From assembly GCF_024295625.1 (NCBI RefSeq), contig NZ_JANCOJ010000003.1, forward strand, positions 186,001 to 250,000: a DNA stretch of 64,000 bases. Direction: 5' to 3'. The stretch comes from Streptococcus sp. CF8_St5-11 (GTDB lineage Bacteria > Bacillota > Bacilli > Lactobacillales > Streptococcaceae). Numbering within the stretch: position 1 is the stretch's first letter; every line of letters begins with the position of its first letter. Position numbers and translations under genes: made by a program. Below, piece after piece: positions 17,028 through 25,338 of the stretch. Under the pieces are notes generated by a model that saw only the letters and a list, made by a program, of their open reading frames with translations, did not search any database and was not told the origin of the DNA.

Positions 17028-17072
17028 CGTTTACAGACATTTAAGAAATTTCTCTTGGATGTCTTTTTTTGT
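17028..17072 (+). terminator. Terminator at the left end of island C
   Basis: GACATTTAAGAAA..TTTCTCTTGGATGTC followed by seven T. The stretch 17073-17463 after it is very AT-rich and gene-free. Confidence 0.65.
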
Positions 17073-17463
17073 CTAGCTAAATTTTACAAATTGGGCAATT
17101 TAGGTTACTCAATAATATAAAAAAGATAAAAATTTAAAGTTCGAATTTTAATTTTAAAAAAAGTAATTATTATTGAATATCTGTTCAAACATTTTTTCTT
17201 TTCTAAGGTTAATATAAGTATATATAGTTTAAAAAAGGAAGTCAAACATCTTGCTCATAGATTTTTGCATTTTTAAAAAATACATTTTGTCATATAATAA
17301 TGTGGAAAATTGACGGATTCCTTAAATAATTATATAATATGAAAATGTAAACCCTTACATACTATTCTACTTATACTTGATAAAATGCAAGTTCTTGAGG
17401 ATCTATAAATATACAGACACTCTTCTATTTATAAAGTGAAATAAAGAATCACGGAGAAAGTTT

Positions 17464-17667
17464 ATGGATATTAAAGAGACATTCAACCAGCTAGACAATA
17501 CAAAATTTAATGATTTCAATAATCGCCTTGAAGGTTTTGAGAAACTTTTTAAAGACAAATATTATTTTACCCATCCCGAAGATTTTAGCTCAATCTTTAG
17601 CATTTTGGTAAAGTATGGAAAAAGTACAAGTAAATATATTTTATCGAAAGGAGAGATATATGAGTGA
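17464..17667 (+). CDS. Small protein of unknown function before the ABC exporter
   Basis: 67 residues, soluble and charged (MDIKETFNQLDNTKFNDFNN..KYYFTHPEDFSSIF..KYGKSTSKYILSKGEIYE), with no Cys, no signal peptide and no double-Gly leader. The ribosome site is GGAGAA, 9 bases before the ATG. Its last codons overlap the ATG of the ABC ATPase (17660), so it is made with the transporter. I do not recognise a family. It could be a peptide substrate, an accessory or regulatory protein, or an immunity factor; the sequence does not decide. The paralogous ABC system at 47893-50492 lacks such a gene. Confidence 0.55.
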   Translation: MDIKETFNQLDNTKFNDFNNRLEGFEKLFKDKYYFTHPEDFSSIFSILVKYGKSTSKYILSKGEIYE

Positions 17668-18646
17668 AATAGTTATTAATGCTCAGAATTTATCTAAAAA
17701 TTTTTATAATTTTGATTCAAGACTCCCATTTATCAAGAGATTTTTGAAACGTAATCAAATAACGATTCGAGCTGTTCAAGATATTAGTTTTACGATTAAG
17801 AGAGGGAGTATAGTTGGCTTTATTGGGAGTAATGGAGCTGGTAAATCCACAACGATTAAAATGTTGACTGGGACTCTTTATCCTAGTTCCGGAAAATTAG
17901 AAGTGAATGGAGAAATTCCATTTAAAAGAAGTATAAATTTTAGAAAAAAAATTTCAATAGTAGTAGGAAATAAATTACAGTTATTTCAAGATGTTTCGGC
18001 TATGGATTATTTTCAATTGATTGGTACTTTATATGAGGTAGAACCGGCGATTTTACAAGAACGAATTCAGGAATTAAGCAATTTGTTGAATGTAAAAGAT
18101 CAGCTTTACCAGCAGGTCCGGACCCTCTCTCTTGGACAAAAAATGAAAATGGAGTTTATCGCGGCATCTTTAACAAGTCCGGAAATATTATTTTTAGACG
18201 AGCCTACTATAGGGTTAGATATACAGTCTAAAAAAGATATCAGAACATTTTTAAAGAAAATGAATGAAGAATGTCATACTACTATTATTTTAACGAGTCA
18301 TGATATGGATGATATTTCGTCTGTTTGTGACGAATTAATCGTCATTGACAAAGGAAAAATTATTTTGCAGGAGTCAATGGATGTTATTTTATCTAAATTT
18401 TCTGATTTTAAATATTTAAAGATAAAAATGACATTAGATTTGGTACCAGAGTTATGCTCTGTTAAAGGAGTAGTAGTCATTTCTCAAACAAAATCGGAAT
18501 GTATACTAAAAATACCTAGAGATTTTGTCTTTGAGACATTAGAATCAATCAATAAGCTTGTAGATATAGAAGATTTTGAAATATCAAATCTTTCTTTAGA
18601 AGAAATTATTTTACAAAACTATTTTACAAAAAAGGAGCACAATTGA
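17660..18646 (+). CDS. ABC exporter ATPase (COG4586 type), island copy
   Basis: A 328-residue ATP-binding subunit with Walker A GSNGAGKST (about 56-64), Q-loop region VVGNKLQLFQDV, signature LSLGQKMKME, Walker B ILFLDEPTIGLD (about 176-187) and H-loop TSHDMDD. A C-terminal 100-residue regulatory part follows. The N-terminal extension before the strand AVQDISFTIKRG (FDSRLPFIKRFLKRNQ) is shared with the ATPase at 47893 and is typical of the COG4586 group. The ATG at 17660 follows GAAAGGAGA. It energises the two permeases downstream. Confidence 0.9.
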   Translation: MSEIVINAQNLSKNFYNFDSRLPFIKRFLKRNQITIRAVQDISFTIKRGSIVGFIGSNGAGKSTTIKMLTGTLYPSSGKLEVNGEIPFKRSINFRKKISIVVGNKLQLFQDVSAMDYFQLIGTLYEVEPAILQERIQELSNLLNVKDQLYQQVRTLSLGQKMKMEFIAASLTSPEILFLDEPTIGLDIQSKKDIRTFLKKMNEECHTTIILTSHDMDDISSVCDELIVIDKGKIILQESMDVILSKFSDFKYLKIKMTLDLVPELCSVKGVVVISQTKSECILKIPRDFVFETLESINKLVDIEDFEISNLSLEEIILQNYFTKKEHN

Positions 18647-19437
18647 AAAAAGAAATGTCTATTATTCTGATATCATTTCGATCTATTTTGAACTATAAAT
18701 CAAGTGTACTATTGTTAATGTTACAGGCAAGTATACAAATTATGATATCAGTATTTTTATGGACGTATATATATCAGAGTAACCAGATAAATATAGCAGG
18801 ATATGATTTTACCTCAATGGTTCAATACTATTTGGGGACTATAATTTTTTCATATTTTGTTTTTTATCCAGTTGATTGGGAAATCAATGACGATGTTCAT
18901 TCAGGAAATTTTTTTAGCATATTAATAAAACCTGTTACTTTTTATAAGTATTATTTTTGTAAAATGCTTGGAGATAGGCTTGCTCATTTATTATTTATCA
19001 TCATTCCTGTCATTTTATTCTCCAGTGTTTATTACAAGAATGAGTTATTAACCATTGAAATTCTTATTTTAGGAAGTATTGCAATTATTCTATCTATGGT
19101 TCTATGGTTTTTAATATCATGTTGTGTAGGTATGCTTTCTTTTTGGTTAGAAAATATATTTTTTGTCCTTACTGTTAAAGAAATAGTAATTCAGTTTTTA
19201 TCAGGAATATTATTGCCTTTAAGTTTTTTTTCAAATAATTTTCGTCTGTTTTTAGATGTATTACCTTTTAAATACTTAGTATATGAACCGCTTCAGATGT
19301 TTAGTAATGATACATATAAATTAATAGACTATTTGAGAATTATTTGTATTCAATTGATTTGGTGCATCATTTTTTATATTATATCAAGATTCATATTGAG
19401 AAAAGGAGTGGAGCACTTCTCAAATGTGGGAGGATAA
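18643..19437 (+). CDS. ABC-2 type permease 1, island copy (COG4587 type)
   Basis: A 264-residue membrane subunit with six hydrophobic segments. TTG start at 18643, overlapping the ATPase stop by 4 bases with AAAGGAG in front; ATG 18655 is the alternative. The FSYFVFYPVDWEINDDVHSGNFFSILIKPV stretch corresponds to SFVTNLL..IGDEVKDGSIIMRLLRPV in the chromosomal paralogue at 48887, so the two are homologous. Substrate unknown. Confidence 0.85.
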   Translation: MKKEMSIILISFRSILNYKSSVLLLMLQASIQIMISVFLWTYIYQSNQINIAGYDFTSMVQYYLGTIIFSYFVFYPVDWEINDDVHSGNFFSILIKPVTFYKYYFCKMLGDRLAHLLFIIIPVILFSSVYYKNELLTIEILILGSIAIILSMVLWFLISCCVGMLSFWLENIFFVLTVKEIVIQFLSGILLPLSFFSNNFRLFLDVLPFKYLVYEPLQMFSNDTYKLIDYLRIICIQLIWCIIFYIISRFILRKGVEHFSNVGG

Positions 19438-19438
19438 A

Positions 19439-20224
19439 ATGTTTAGAATAAAAGTAATTTTTAGGCTACTTCATTTTGGTTTTAAATCTGATATGAATTT
19501 TCATTTTGACTTCTTTTGTGGTCTATTTTCGTCGATACTGTGGATTGGTTTACCTATTGTATTTTTTAGATTGATTTTCTTAAACATAGACTCTTTTAAT
19601 GGTTGGGACTATTATCAAATTTTATTTTTGGTAGGTTCCTACACTATTGTAGATGGAGTTATGATGGGATTGTTAATTAGAAGTATGGGAATTTTAGAAT
19701 CAGATATTTTGAGTGGTAACTTGGATCAAATTTTATTGAGGCCGTTTGATACTCAGTTGTTCTATATTTTTAGATCATTTAATTTAGTTCAATTCGTGAA
19801 TACTTTTTTTGGTCTTGCGATCATTTTTATAAGTTATGGAAATTTAAATGTACATTTAAATTCATTAAAAATATTATTTTATATCCTTTCTTTAATGTGT
19901 GGTTGTATTATATATTATTCAATTTGGTTTCTAATAACGATTAGTTCATTTTGGTTCCCAACTAAATTTTCAAAAGTAGATGTATTTTTGAATTATATTG
20001 GAATTTCTAAGTATCCATATAATATTTTTACAGGTATTAACAGATTGATCACTATGTTATTTGTTCCCAATTTATTAATTGCCAATCCTGCAGTATTAAT
20101 ATTTTTAGGGAAAGATACATTGAACCTATTTTTCTATCAAATAGTTTTTACAGTTTTTTTGATTATTATCAGTCGTACAATTTTTAGAAAAGGATTGAAA
20201 AAATATGAAAGTGCAGGAAGATAA
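19439..20224 (+). CDS. ABC-2 family permease 2, island copy (COG3694/PF06182 type)
   Basis: A 261-residue, six-helix subunit. The motif GNLDQILLRPFDTQLFYI matches GEFDKYLTRPINPLFHI of the paralogue at 49707, and both end in a GL..YESAG tail (GLKKYESAGR here, GLDAYESAGS there). The ATG at 19439 is preferred (GGGAGG 8 bases before); its start sits next to the stop of permease 1. With the ATPase and permease 1 it forms a complete exporter. Confidence 0.87.
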   Translation: MFRIKVIFRLLHFGFKSDMNFHFDFFCGLFSSILWIGLPIVFFRLIFLNIDSFNGWDYYQILFLVGSYTIVDGVMMGLLIRSMGILESDILSGNLDQILLRPFDTQLFYIFRSFNLVQFVNTFFGLAIIFISYGNLNVHLNSLKILFYILSLMCGCIIYYSIWFLITISSFWFPTKFSKVDVFLNYIGISKYPYNIFTGINRLITMLFVPNLLIANPAVLIFLGKDTLNLFFYQIVFTVFLIIISRTIFRKGLKKYESAGR

Positions 20225-20479
20225 ACAATGTTGTTCAGTTATATGTTTGACTAAAGGAAGTGATTCGCTGTACTTTGTTTTGTGGTCATTGAAACATCAG
20301 ATAATTATAAACTATAATTTAAAGAATAGTATTATTAACTTATAGGTGCTAAGAAAAAATTTAAAGAAATTCCCTCATTCAATCAAACTTATTCATATTT
20401 TTTAAAATAAGAAAATAGTTGGATTTTGATGATGGTTGATATAAAGCTAAACTGAAAGTACCTGAAATCCAACTGTGTC
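20225..20479. other. Gene-free right end of island C
   Basis: AT-rich, no gene and no clear terminator seen. It ends in CCAACTGTGTC before att copy 4. Confidence 0.5.
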
Positions 20480-20530
20480 AAACCAGGTCTTAAGAAAGCT
20501 CGTAAAGCTTCACAATTTAGTAAACGTTAA
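20480..20530 (+). repeat. att copy 4 (rpsI 3' end duplicate)
   Basis: A mosaic: the 5' part (GGTCTTAAG..GCTTCA) matches copy 3, the 3' part (AATTTAGTAAACGTTAA) matches copy 1. It encodes the unchanged S9 tail. Confidence 0.88.
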
Positions 20531-20683
20531 TTCGAAAGAATTACAATATTTACAAAGAACACCTTTCGAGGTGTTCTTTTTATGTTTTCATACTAAATTG
20601 TGGCAGTTGACGTAGTTGTTGTGGCTTTAGCCACTTACAAATACGGCTGCAATTCGACGAAGTCAATTGCCTCTAAACGTTAA
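20531..20683 (+). mobile_element. Mini-island D (no genes)
   Basis: 153 bases ending in the partial att TAAACGTTAA (20674-20683). The left arm TTCGAAAGAATTAC plus terminator (GAACACCTTTCG/CGAGGTGTTC, 20556-20582) recurs at 20881. It contains a hairpin GTGGCTTTAGCCAC. It looks like an island collapsed to its ends. Confidence 0.5.
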
Positions 20684-20832
20684 TTCGTTGCTGGAAAGCA
20701 GAATACAAACGAAAACACTTTGCATCTTGCAAGGTGTTTTTTTGTATGAGAACTGGCGGTGCGCAATTAGGATAGCTCTAGCGACTTTAGTCGCGTAGAG
20801 ATATGCTATGCATAGTTGCCCCAAGAAAACAA
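20674..20832 (+). repeat. Left-arm repeat of islands B and E, copy 2
   Basis: 159 bases matching 11748-11906 with the same terminator (AACACTTTGCA/TGCAAGGTGTT, about 20714-20743) and hairpin GCGACTTTAGTCGC. Here it runs on without the transposase fragment. Confidence 0.8.
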
Positions 20833-20880
20833 GCGTAGCGATGTTTGATTGGATGGCAACCACTGCACTCAAAATGTTAA
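20684..20880 (+). mobile_element. Mini-island E (no genes)
   Basis: 197 bases between att remnants TAAACGTTAA (20674-20683) and AAAATGTTAA (20871-20880). It carries the B-type left arm and no coding capacity, as if the cargo had been lost. Confidence 0.5.
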
Positions 20881-20904
20881 TTCGAAAGAATTACTATACT
20901 TACA

Positions 20905-20931
20905 AAGAGCACCCTTCGGGGTGTTCTTTTT
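20905..20931 (+). terminator. Terminator at the right boundary of the island array
   Basis: GAGCACCCTTCGGGGTGTTC followed by T run, preceded by TTCGAAAGAATTAC as in mini-island D. Beyond it the chromosome backbone resumes. Confidence 0.75.
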
Positions 20932-21022
20932 GTATAACTGAATTTGAAGCAAATAAAACCCACCCTATCTTTCACAGTCAAATGTGACTGTAGAAAATAG
21001 AGTAGGTCTAGGATGTTAAAGA

Positions 21023-21226
21023 CTATTTGTCGTCTTTATGAAAGATATTTTTAACGCCCTTGATAGCTCCTTCAACAGCTTCTTTTGCATCTTCAGCAAC
21101 TTCTTTTGCTTTTGAAGCAACTTTTTCAGCAGTGCCTTCAGCTTCTGTTTTTGTATCGCCGGTTAATTTACCAAGGCCTTCTTTAACAGAACCTTTTGCT
21201 TGGTTCAATTTTTCTTCTAATGACAT
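21023..21226 (-). CDS. CsbD family small stress protein
   Basis: 67 residues beginning [24 protein letters not shown], the CsbD signature, followed by Ala/Glu/Lys-rich helix [25 protein letters not shown]. CsbD proteins are abundant general-stress proteins of unknown biochemistry. The ribosome site is GGAGGTGACG. A hairpin on the downstream side (TTTCACAGTCAAATGTGACTG, about 20972-20992) is a weak terminator candidate. Confidence 0.88.
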   Translation of the reverse strand: MSLEEKLNQAKGSVKEGLGKLTGDTKTEAEGTAEKVASKAKEVAEDAKEAVEGAIKGVKNIFHKDDK

Positions 21227-21543
21227 AGCGTCACCTCCATGAAGTTAGTAGTTTTTTCTCTGAATACAATACTGTTGATTTAAAAAAATAAAAAATATTT
21301 GTCTCAGATTAGAATGAGTATATTCTTTTTAAAATAGAAAGTCAAATTTTTGCTACGGCTAAAAAACAGGATCGCTTTCCGGTCACGAATAATGATCGAC
21401 TAATAGGTCACGATATTTCGTTTTTCCAGCAAAGATTTGAAACGAAAGAAGCAAAAAACTTTTCTGTCTCCATTGAATTACATGGTATAATGGTCGTGAA
21501 TGGAGACATCGTAACGCTGTTTTTTGAAAAAGAGAAGATAAAT
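21227..21543. other. Intergenic region between csbD and rhomboid genes
   Basis: It holds divergent promoters. For the rhomboid gene an extended -10 TGG-TATAAT is at 21483-21491. A direct repeat GGTCACGA occurs at 21381-21388 and 21406-21413. No gene is seen. Confidence 0.5.
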
Positions 21544-22134
21544 ATGAAAAGAATCCTTATAACCTATCCTGTTATCAGTACTTTAGCTCTAATCTGTTTG
21601 CTGCTCGGTCTATTGACTTCCTTTTATGGGGATGCTATGTATGATCTATTGGCCTTTCATTCAAAGCCGGTGTATGGTTGGCAATATGTCAGCGGGACCC
21701 TGATGCACGGTAGTAAAGGAGCCCCTATCTGGTTTTTATGGGTCCATTTGATTTTAAATGGACTCATGATCCTTCCTTTTGGAGGACTGCTAGAAAGAAA
21801 AAGAGGCTCTAGACAAGTCTTGATCGTTTTTATGACGGCGACAGTCCTCTCTTCCATCGTTTTTCACCTCTTAACCCAGGAGCAGGACATTCAAGCAACA
21901 GGGATATCTGCTGTCGGATACGCCTTTGTGACCGGAGGGGTTATGATCCTGCCAAACGTGTGGAAAGAGTTCTCACGCACCGTAAAATGGTTTTATCTAT
22001 TTTTAATTTTTCTATCTGGTCTCATGCTCTTACCAGTAATCACCGGATGGATCTCAACGCTATTGCATCTTTCAGGGATTGTGAGTTATCTATTGGTCTT
22101 TATCGGAAGTACTATCTTGAAGGGGAGAAGCTAA
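21544..22134 (+). CDS. Rhomboid family intramembrane serine protease
   Basis: 196 residues, six helices. It contains H68..N72 in WVHLILNGL (oxyanion side), the nucleophile candidate S122 in TGISAVGYAF and the general-base candidate H175 in STLLHLSGIV, the spacing expected of rhomboids. The Ser motif is G-I-S-A rather than the common G-x-S-G. ATG 21544 is chosen; an upstream in-frame GTG at 21490 overlaps the -10 and is unlikely. The substrate is unknown. Activity is plausible but less certain than for canonical members. Confidence 0.75.
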   Translation: MKRILITYPVISTLALICLLLGLLTSFYGDAMYDLLAFHSKPVYGWQYVSGTLMHGSKGAPIWFLWVHLILNGLMILPFGGLLERKRGSRQVLIVFMTATVLSSIVFHLLTQEQDIQATGISAVGYAFVTGGVMILPNVWKEFSRTVKWFYLFLIFLSGLMLLPVITGWISTLLHLSGIVSYLLVFIGSTILKGRS

Positions 22135-22175
22135 CTATTAAGACGGCTCCTCAGTAAGGTTTTCATCGTACTTCC

Positions 22176-22204
22176 TTGACTCTTCCTCTACCAGGCCGTA
22201 TAAT
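22176..22204 (+). promoter_or_regulatory. Promoter of the VanZ-RDD gene
   Basis: -35 TTGACT (22176-22181), 17 bases, -10 TATAAT (22199-22204). Confidence 0.8.
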
Positions 22205-22218
22205 ATTCTATATCAATG

Positions 22219-22255
22219 AAAAATCACCTTTTGTCATTGTGCAAAGGGTGATTTT
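22219..22255 (+). terminator. Stem-loop inside the VanZ-RDD 5' untranslated region
   Basis: AAAATCACCTTT, 11-base loop, AAAGGGTGATTTT. It lies after the promoter and before ATG 22278, so it is either the rhomboid terminator read through by this promoter or an attenuator. The T run is short. Confidence 0.55.
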
Positions 22256-22277
22256 ATAACGAAAAAAAGGAGACACA

Positions 22278-23399
22278 ATGGGGTATATCTCTACTATTAA
22301 AACGGCGGTTCAGCTCTTCCCTTTCCTGGCATTTTTGCTGACCTTGCCCTACATGATTTTGAATTATCGAAAATATGGTTCGGTCAATAAATTGCGGGTG
22401 CTGATTTTCTATTCTTTTATGCTTTACTTGATGACGGTCTATCTGCTGGTGATTTTGCCTCTGCCGGATCCAAGTAAGATTCATACTAGCTACTCGGAAA
22501 TGGTCAATCTCCATCCCTTTGCTTTTGTGGTGGATTATTTCAAGGAGAGCCCCTTTGATTTAGCGCAGACTGGTACTTGGATTCAAGCCCTTAAGCATCC
22601 GACTTTTTATGTGCCCGCCTTTAATGTCCTGATGTTGATTCCTTTTGGGATGTATCTTCGCTATTATTTCAAGTGTGGTTTTAAGAAAACGATCCTTCTG
22701 ACAGCCTTCTTTAGTCTCTTTTTGGAGCTGACCCAGTTGTCAGGTCTCTACTTTCTGTATCCAGGTCCTTACCGCCTAGCAGATGTCGATGATATTATTC
22801 AAAATACCACTGGTGGTGGAGTGGGCTATCTGCTCGGTTGGTTCCTGGTTTGGTTATTGCCGACACGAGACGAAATTGACGAGCATTCTTTCCGAGTAGG
22901 AACCAGAGTATCTGGTTTCCGGATGGGTCTTGCCTTCTTGATCGACTTTGTGATGGTATCTATTCTATACGCATTGATTGGGCGTTTAGGGACGATTCCT
23001 TATGTGGCGGTTTTAGCGGTTTACTTTAGCTTGCTTCCTTTGTGGCGGGGCAAAACCTTGGGAATGGCTTTGTTAAAATTTCGCCTGCATTTTGAAAAGC
23101 AAAAATGGCTTCGCACCATCTGGCGGGGGATCCTAGTAGTCGGCTATTTCTATCTGATTCCTCAGGGATTGTTCTATTTGATTTCGTTCTTGAACAGCGA
23201 TTTGACGGATAATTCCCTCTTAACCCTATCCATAATTTTATTGCTCTTCTTTGCACTTTTATTGTATTTGATTCTGACTCTTGCCATCGTCTTACTTAAT
23301 CGTCGCTTTCCGTTTGACCGTTTAGCTGAAGCTGAGTATGAGAGTACGGTACGCGTGAAGAAAGAGATCTTAAAGGATGAAACTGAATCGTCAAAATAG
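22278..23399 (+). CDS. VanZ-like and RDD domain membrane protein
   Basis: A 373-residue fusion. The N-terminal VanZ-like domain (about 10-200) ends in the conserved FLELTQL..GPYRLADVDDIIQNTTGGGVGYLLG. The C-terminal RDD domain (about 210-345) begins GFRMGLAFLIDFVMVS, with the R..D signature, and continues PLWRGKTLGMALLKFRL. VanZ relatives give mild resistance to teicoplanin-type and lipoglycopeptide drugs in some Gram-positives; RDD domains are of unclear transport or scaffold function. It is a single gene with its own promoter. Confidence 0.85.
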   Translation: MGYISTIKTAVQLFPFLAFLLTLPYMILNYRKYGSVNKLRVLIFYSFMLYLMTVYLLVILPLPDPSKIHTSYSEMVNLHPFAFVVDYFKESPFDLAQTGTWIQALKHPTFYVPAFNVLMLIPFGMYLRYYFKCGFKKTILLTAFFSLFLELTQLSGLYFLYPGPYRLADVDDIIQNTTGGGVGYLLGWFLVWLLPTRDEIDEHSFRVGTRVSGFRMGLAFLIDFVMVSILYALIGRLGTIPYVAVLAVYFSLLPLWRGKTLGMALLKFRLHFEKQKWLRTIWRGILVVGYFYLIPQGLFYLISFLNSDLTDNSLLTLSIILLLFFALLLYLILTLAIVLLNRRFPFDRLAEAEYESTVRVKKEILKDETESSK

Positions 23400-23401
23400 A
23401 G

Positions 23402-23549
23402 AGAGTGGGACAGAAATCGGTCATTCGTTAGAATTCGATTTCGTCGTCCCACCTCCGCACAGTTGAGTAGGGCTGTAAAAGCTGATGAAATCAGCGTAGT
23501 ATAGCCCACTCAACCACTGCGTCTTGCTCGACAATCCAAAAACAATTAA
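23402..23549 (-). repeat. Two-hairpin repeat family, copy R1
   Basis: GAGTGGGACAGAAATCGG..CGATTTCGTCGTCCCAC (hairpin B), CTCCGCACAG, then AGTTGAGT..GCCCACTCAACCACTGCGTCTTG (hairpin A). It lacks the GAGGCTAGGAC terminator arm of the other copies. It follows the VanZ-RDD stop. Confidence 0.9.
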
Positions 23550-23634
23550 AATATCCGAACATTCTCAGTTGAGAAGGGCGATTTTAAGGGGAATGTGCTA
23601 CAATGGAAGCAAATAGATAGAATGGAGCAGTGAA

Positions 23635-23901
23635 ATGAAAGCAATTATTACAGTCGTTGGAAAAGACCAAAAAGGAATCGTAGCCGGTGTCGCAACGAAA
23701 GTGGCAGAATTGGGACTCAATATCGACGATATCTCTCAAACGGTATTGGATGAATACTTTACCATGATGGCGGTCGTATCATCGGATGAGAAAAAAGATT
23801 TCACGCAGCTTCGTTCAGAGTTGGAAGAATTCGGTCAGTCTCTTCATGTCAAAATCAATATCCAAAGCGCAGCAATTTTTGATGCCATGCACAATTTGTA
23901 A
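23635..23901 (+). CDS. ACT domain protein (UPF0237)
   Basis: 88 residues forming one ACT domain (MKAIITVVGKDQKGIVAGVATKVAELGLNIDDISQTVL). ACT domains bind amino acids or similar small molecules. It is always found directly before the PFL-like gene, as here (18 bases apart), so it probably senses a ligand for that partner. An extended -10 TGC-TACAAT is at 23596-23604. Confidence 0.88.
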   Translation: MKAIITVVGKDQKGIVAGVATKVAELGLNIDDISQTVLDEYFTMMAVVSSDEKKDFTQLRSELEEFGQSLHVKINIQSAAIFDAMHNL

Positions 23902-23919
23902 GATAGGGGTTGGGAATTT

Positions 23920-25257
23920 ATGGACATTAGACAGGTAACAGAAACCATTGCCATGATTGAGGAGCAGAACTTTGATGTTCGGACCATCACCATGGGGATC
24001 TCCCTTCTAGATTGTATTGATCCAGATATCGATAAGGCAGCAGAAAAAGTCTACAATAAGATTGTGACAAAGGCCAAAGATTTGGTGGCTGTTGGAGATG
24101 AGATTGCGGCAGAACTGGGTATTCCTATTGTCAACAAGCGGGTTTCGGTCACTCCGATTTCTATTATCGGGGCAGCAACCAATGCGACAGATTATGTGCC
24201 CTTTGCCAAGGCATTGGATCGTGCGGCTAAAGAGATCGGAATTAACTTTATCGGTGGCTTCTCAGCCCTGGTTCAAAAAGGCTACCAAAAAGGGGATGAA
24301 ATTCTCATCAATTCTATTCCTCGTGCCCTAGCAGAGACGGACTTTGTCTGCTCTTCAGTCAATATTGGATCGACTAAGACAGGGATCAATATGACAGCGG
24401 TTAGAGATATGGGCCGCATCATTAAAGAAGCATCGGAAGCAGATCCAATGGGGCCTGGTAAGCTCGTGGTCTTTGCCAATGCGGTAGAAGATAATCCCTT
24501 TATGGCGGGAGCCTTCCACGGTGTCGGTGAAGCGGATGTCGTCATCAACGTTGGGGTTTCCGGACCTGGTGTCGTCCAACGGGCGATTGAAAAAGTTCCT
24601 GGTGCAAGCTTTGATGTCTTGGCTGAAACAGTTAAGAAGACAGCCTTCAAGATTACCCGTGTCGGACAATTAGTGGGTCAAATGGCTAGTGAACGTCTCG
24701 GTGTGGAGTTTGGAATTGTAGACTTGTCTCTCGCGCCAACACCAGCTGTTGGGGATTCGGTTGCCCGTGTCCTTGAAGCCATGGGGCTTGAAGTAGTAGG
24801 AACCCATGGAACTACAGCAGCGCTAGCTCTGCTCAATGACCAAGTGAAAAAAGGTGGTATCATGGCTTGTAACCAAGTCGGTGGGTTGTCAGGGGCCTTC
24901 ATTCCGGTCTCAGAAGATGAAGGGATGATTGCAGCGGTTCAATCGGGTCATATCAACCTGGAAAAATTGGAAGCCATGACGGCTATCTGTTCCGTCGGTC
25001 TGGATATGATTGCTATCCCAGCTGATACTCCAGCTACGACCATTGCGGCCATGATCGCAGATGAAGCTGCTATCGGGGTAATCAACCAAAAGACAACAGC
25101 GGTTCGCATCATTCCTTATGGCAAGGAAGGCGATATGTTAGAGCTTGGAGGACTTCTTGGGTCTGCTCCGGTAATGAAGGTCAACAAGGCTTCGTCAGCT
25201 GATTTCATTGCCCGTGGTGGTCAAATTCCGGCTCCGGTTCATAGCTTTAAAAACTAA
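23920..25257 (+). CDS. PFL family protein (UPF0210/DUF711)
   Basis: A 445-residue protein, [32 protein letters not shown] at the start and [16 protein letters not shown] near the end, highly conserved in streptococci. The fold is related to pyruvate formate-lyase-like and DUF711 proteins, but a glycyl-radical chemistry has not been shown. It is co-transcribed with the ACT protein. Function unknown. Confidence 0.88.
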   Translation: MDIRQVTETIAMIEEQNFDVRTITMGISLLDCIDPDIDKAAEKVYNKIVTKAKDLVAVGDEIAAELGIPIVNKRVSVTPISIIGAATNATDYVPFAKALDRAAKEIGINFIGGFSALVQKGYQKGDEILINSIPRALAETDFVCSSVNIGSTKTGINMTAVRDMGRIIKEASEADPMGPGKLVVFANAVEDNPFMAGAFHGVGEADVVINVGVSGPGVVQRAIEKVPGASFDVLAETVKKTAFKITRVGQLVGQMASERLGVEFGIVDLSLAPTPAVGDSVARVLEAMGLEVVGTHGTTAALALLNDQVKKGGIMACNQVGGLSGAFIPVSEDEGMIAAVQSGHINLEKLEAMTAICSVGLDMIAIPADTPATTIAAMIADEAAIGVINQKTTAVRIIPYGKEGDMLELGGLLGSAPVMKVNKASSADFIARGGQIPAPVHSFKN

Positions 25258-25286
25258 GAGAAATCTAGTATAATAGTAGAAAATAG

Positions 25287-25320
25287 AAAAGTCTGTGATG
25301 ATGAAACTCCAGACTTTTTT
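25287..25320 (+). terminator. Terminator after the ACT-PFL operon
   Basis: AAAAGTCTG, loop, CAGACTTTTTT, ending 19 bases before the next ATG. A TATAAT at 25269-25274 lies before it, so an attenuator role for the phosphatase gene is possible. Confidence 0.75.
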
Positions 25321-25338
25321 CTTGCAAAAGGAGACAAG

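Larger units (their letters stand above)
17010..20530 (+). mobile_element. rpsI-integrated island C (ABC exporter cargo)
   Basis: Segment between att copies 3 and 4. It is visibly more AT-rich than the backbone. It holds a 67-residue small protein and a complete two-permease ABC exporter, and nothing for mobility. Its right end lacks the arm shared by A and B, so it is of a different lineage. Confidence 0.7.

Noticed and set aside
20531-20931. Closely spaced repeats that could be mistaken for a small CRISPR array.
   Set aside because: The repeats are att ends and terminators of differing length, the spacers are unequal, and no cas genes exist in the window.
21311-21543. Open frame continuing upstream of the rhomboid ATG, readable as a possible protein fragment.
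   Set aside because: It contains the extended -10 promoter and has no start or recognisable motif; probably chance openness.
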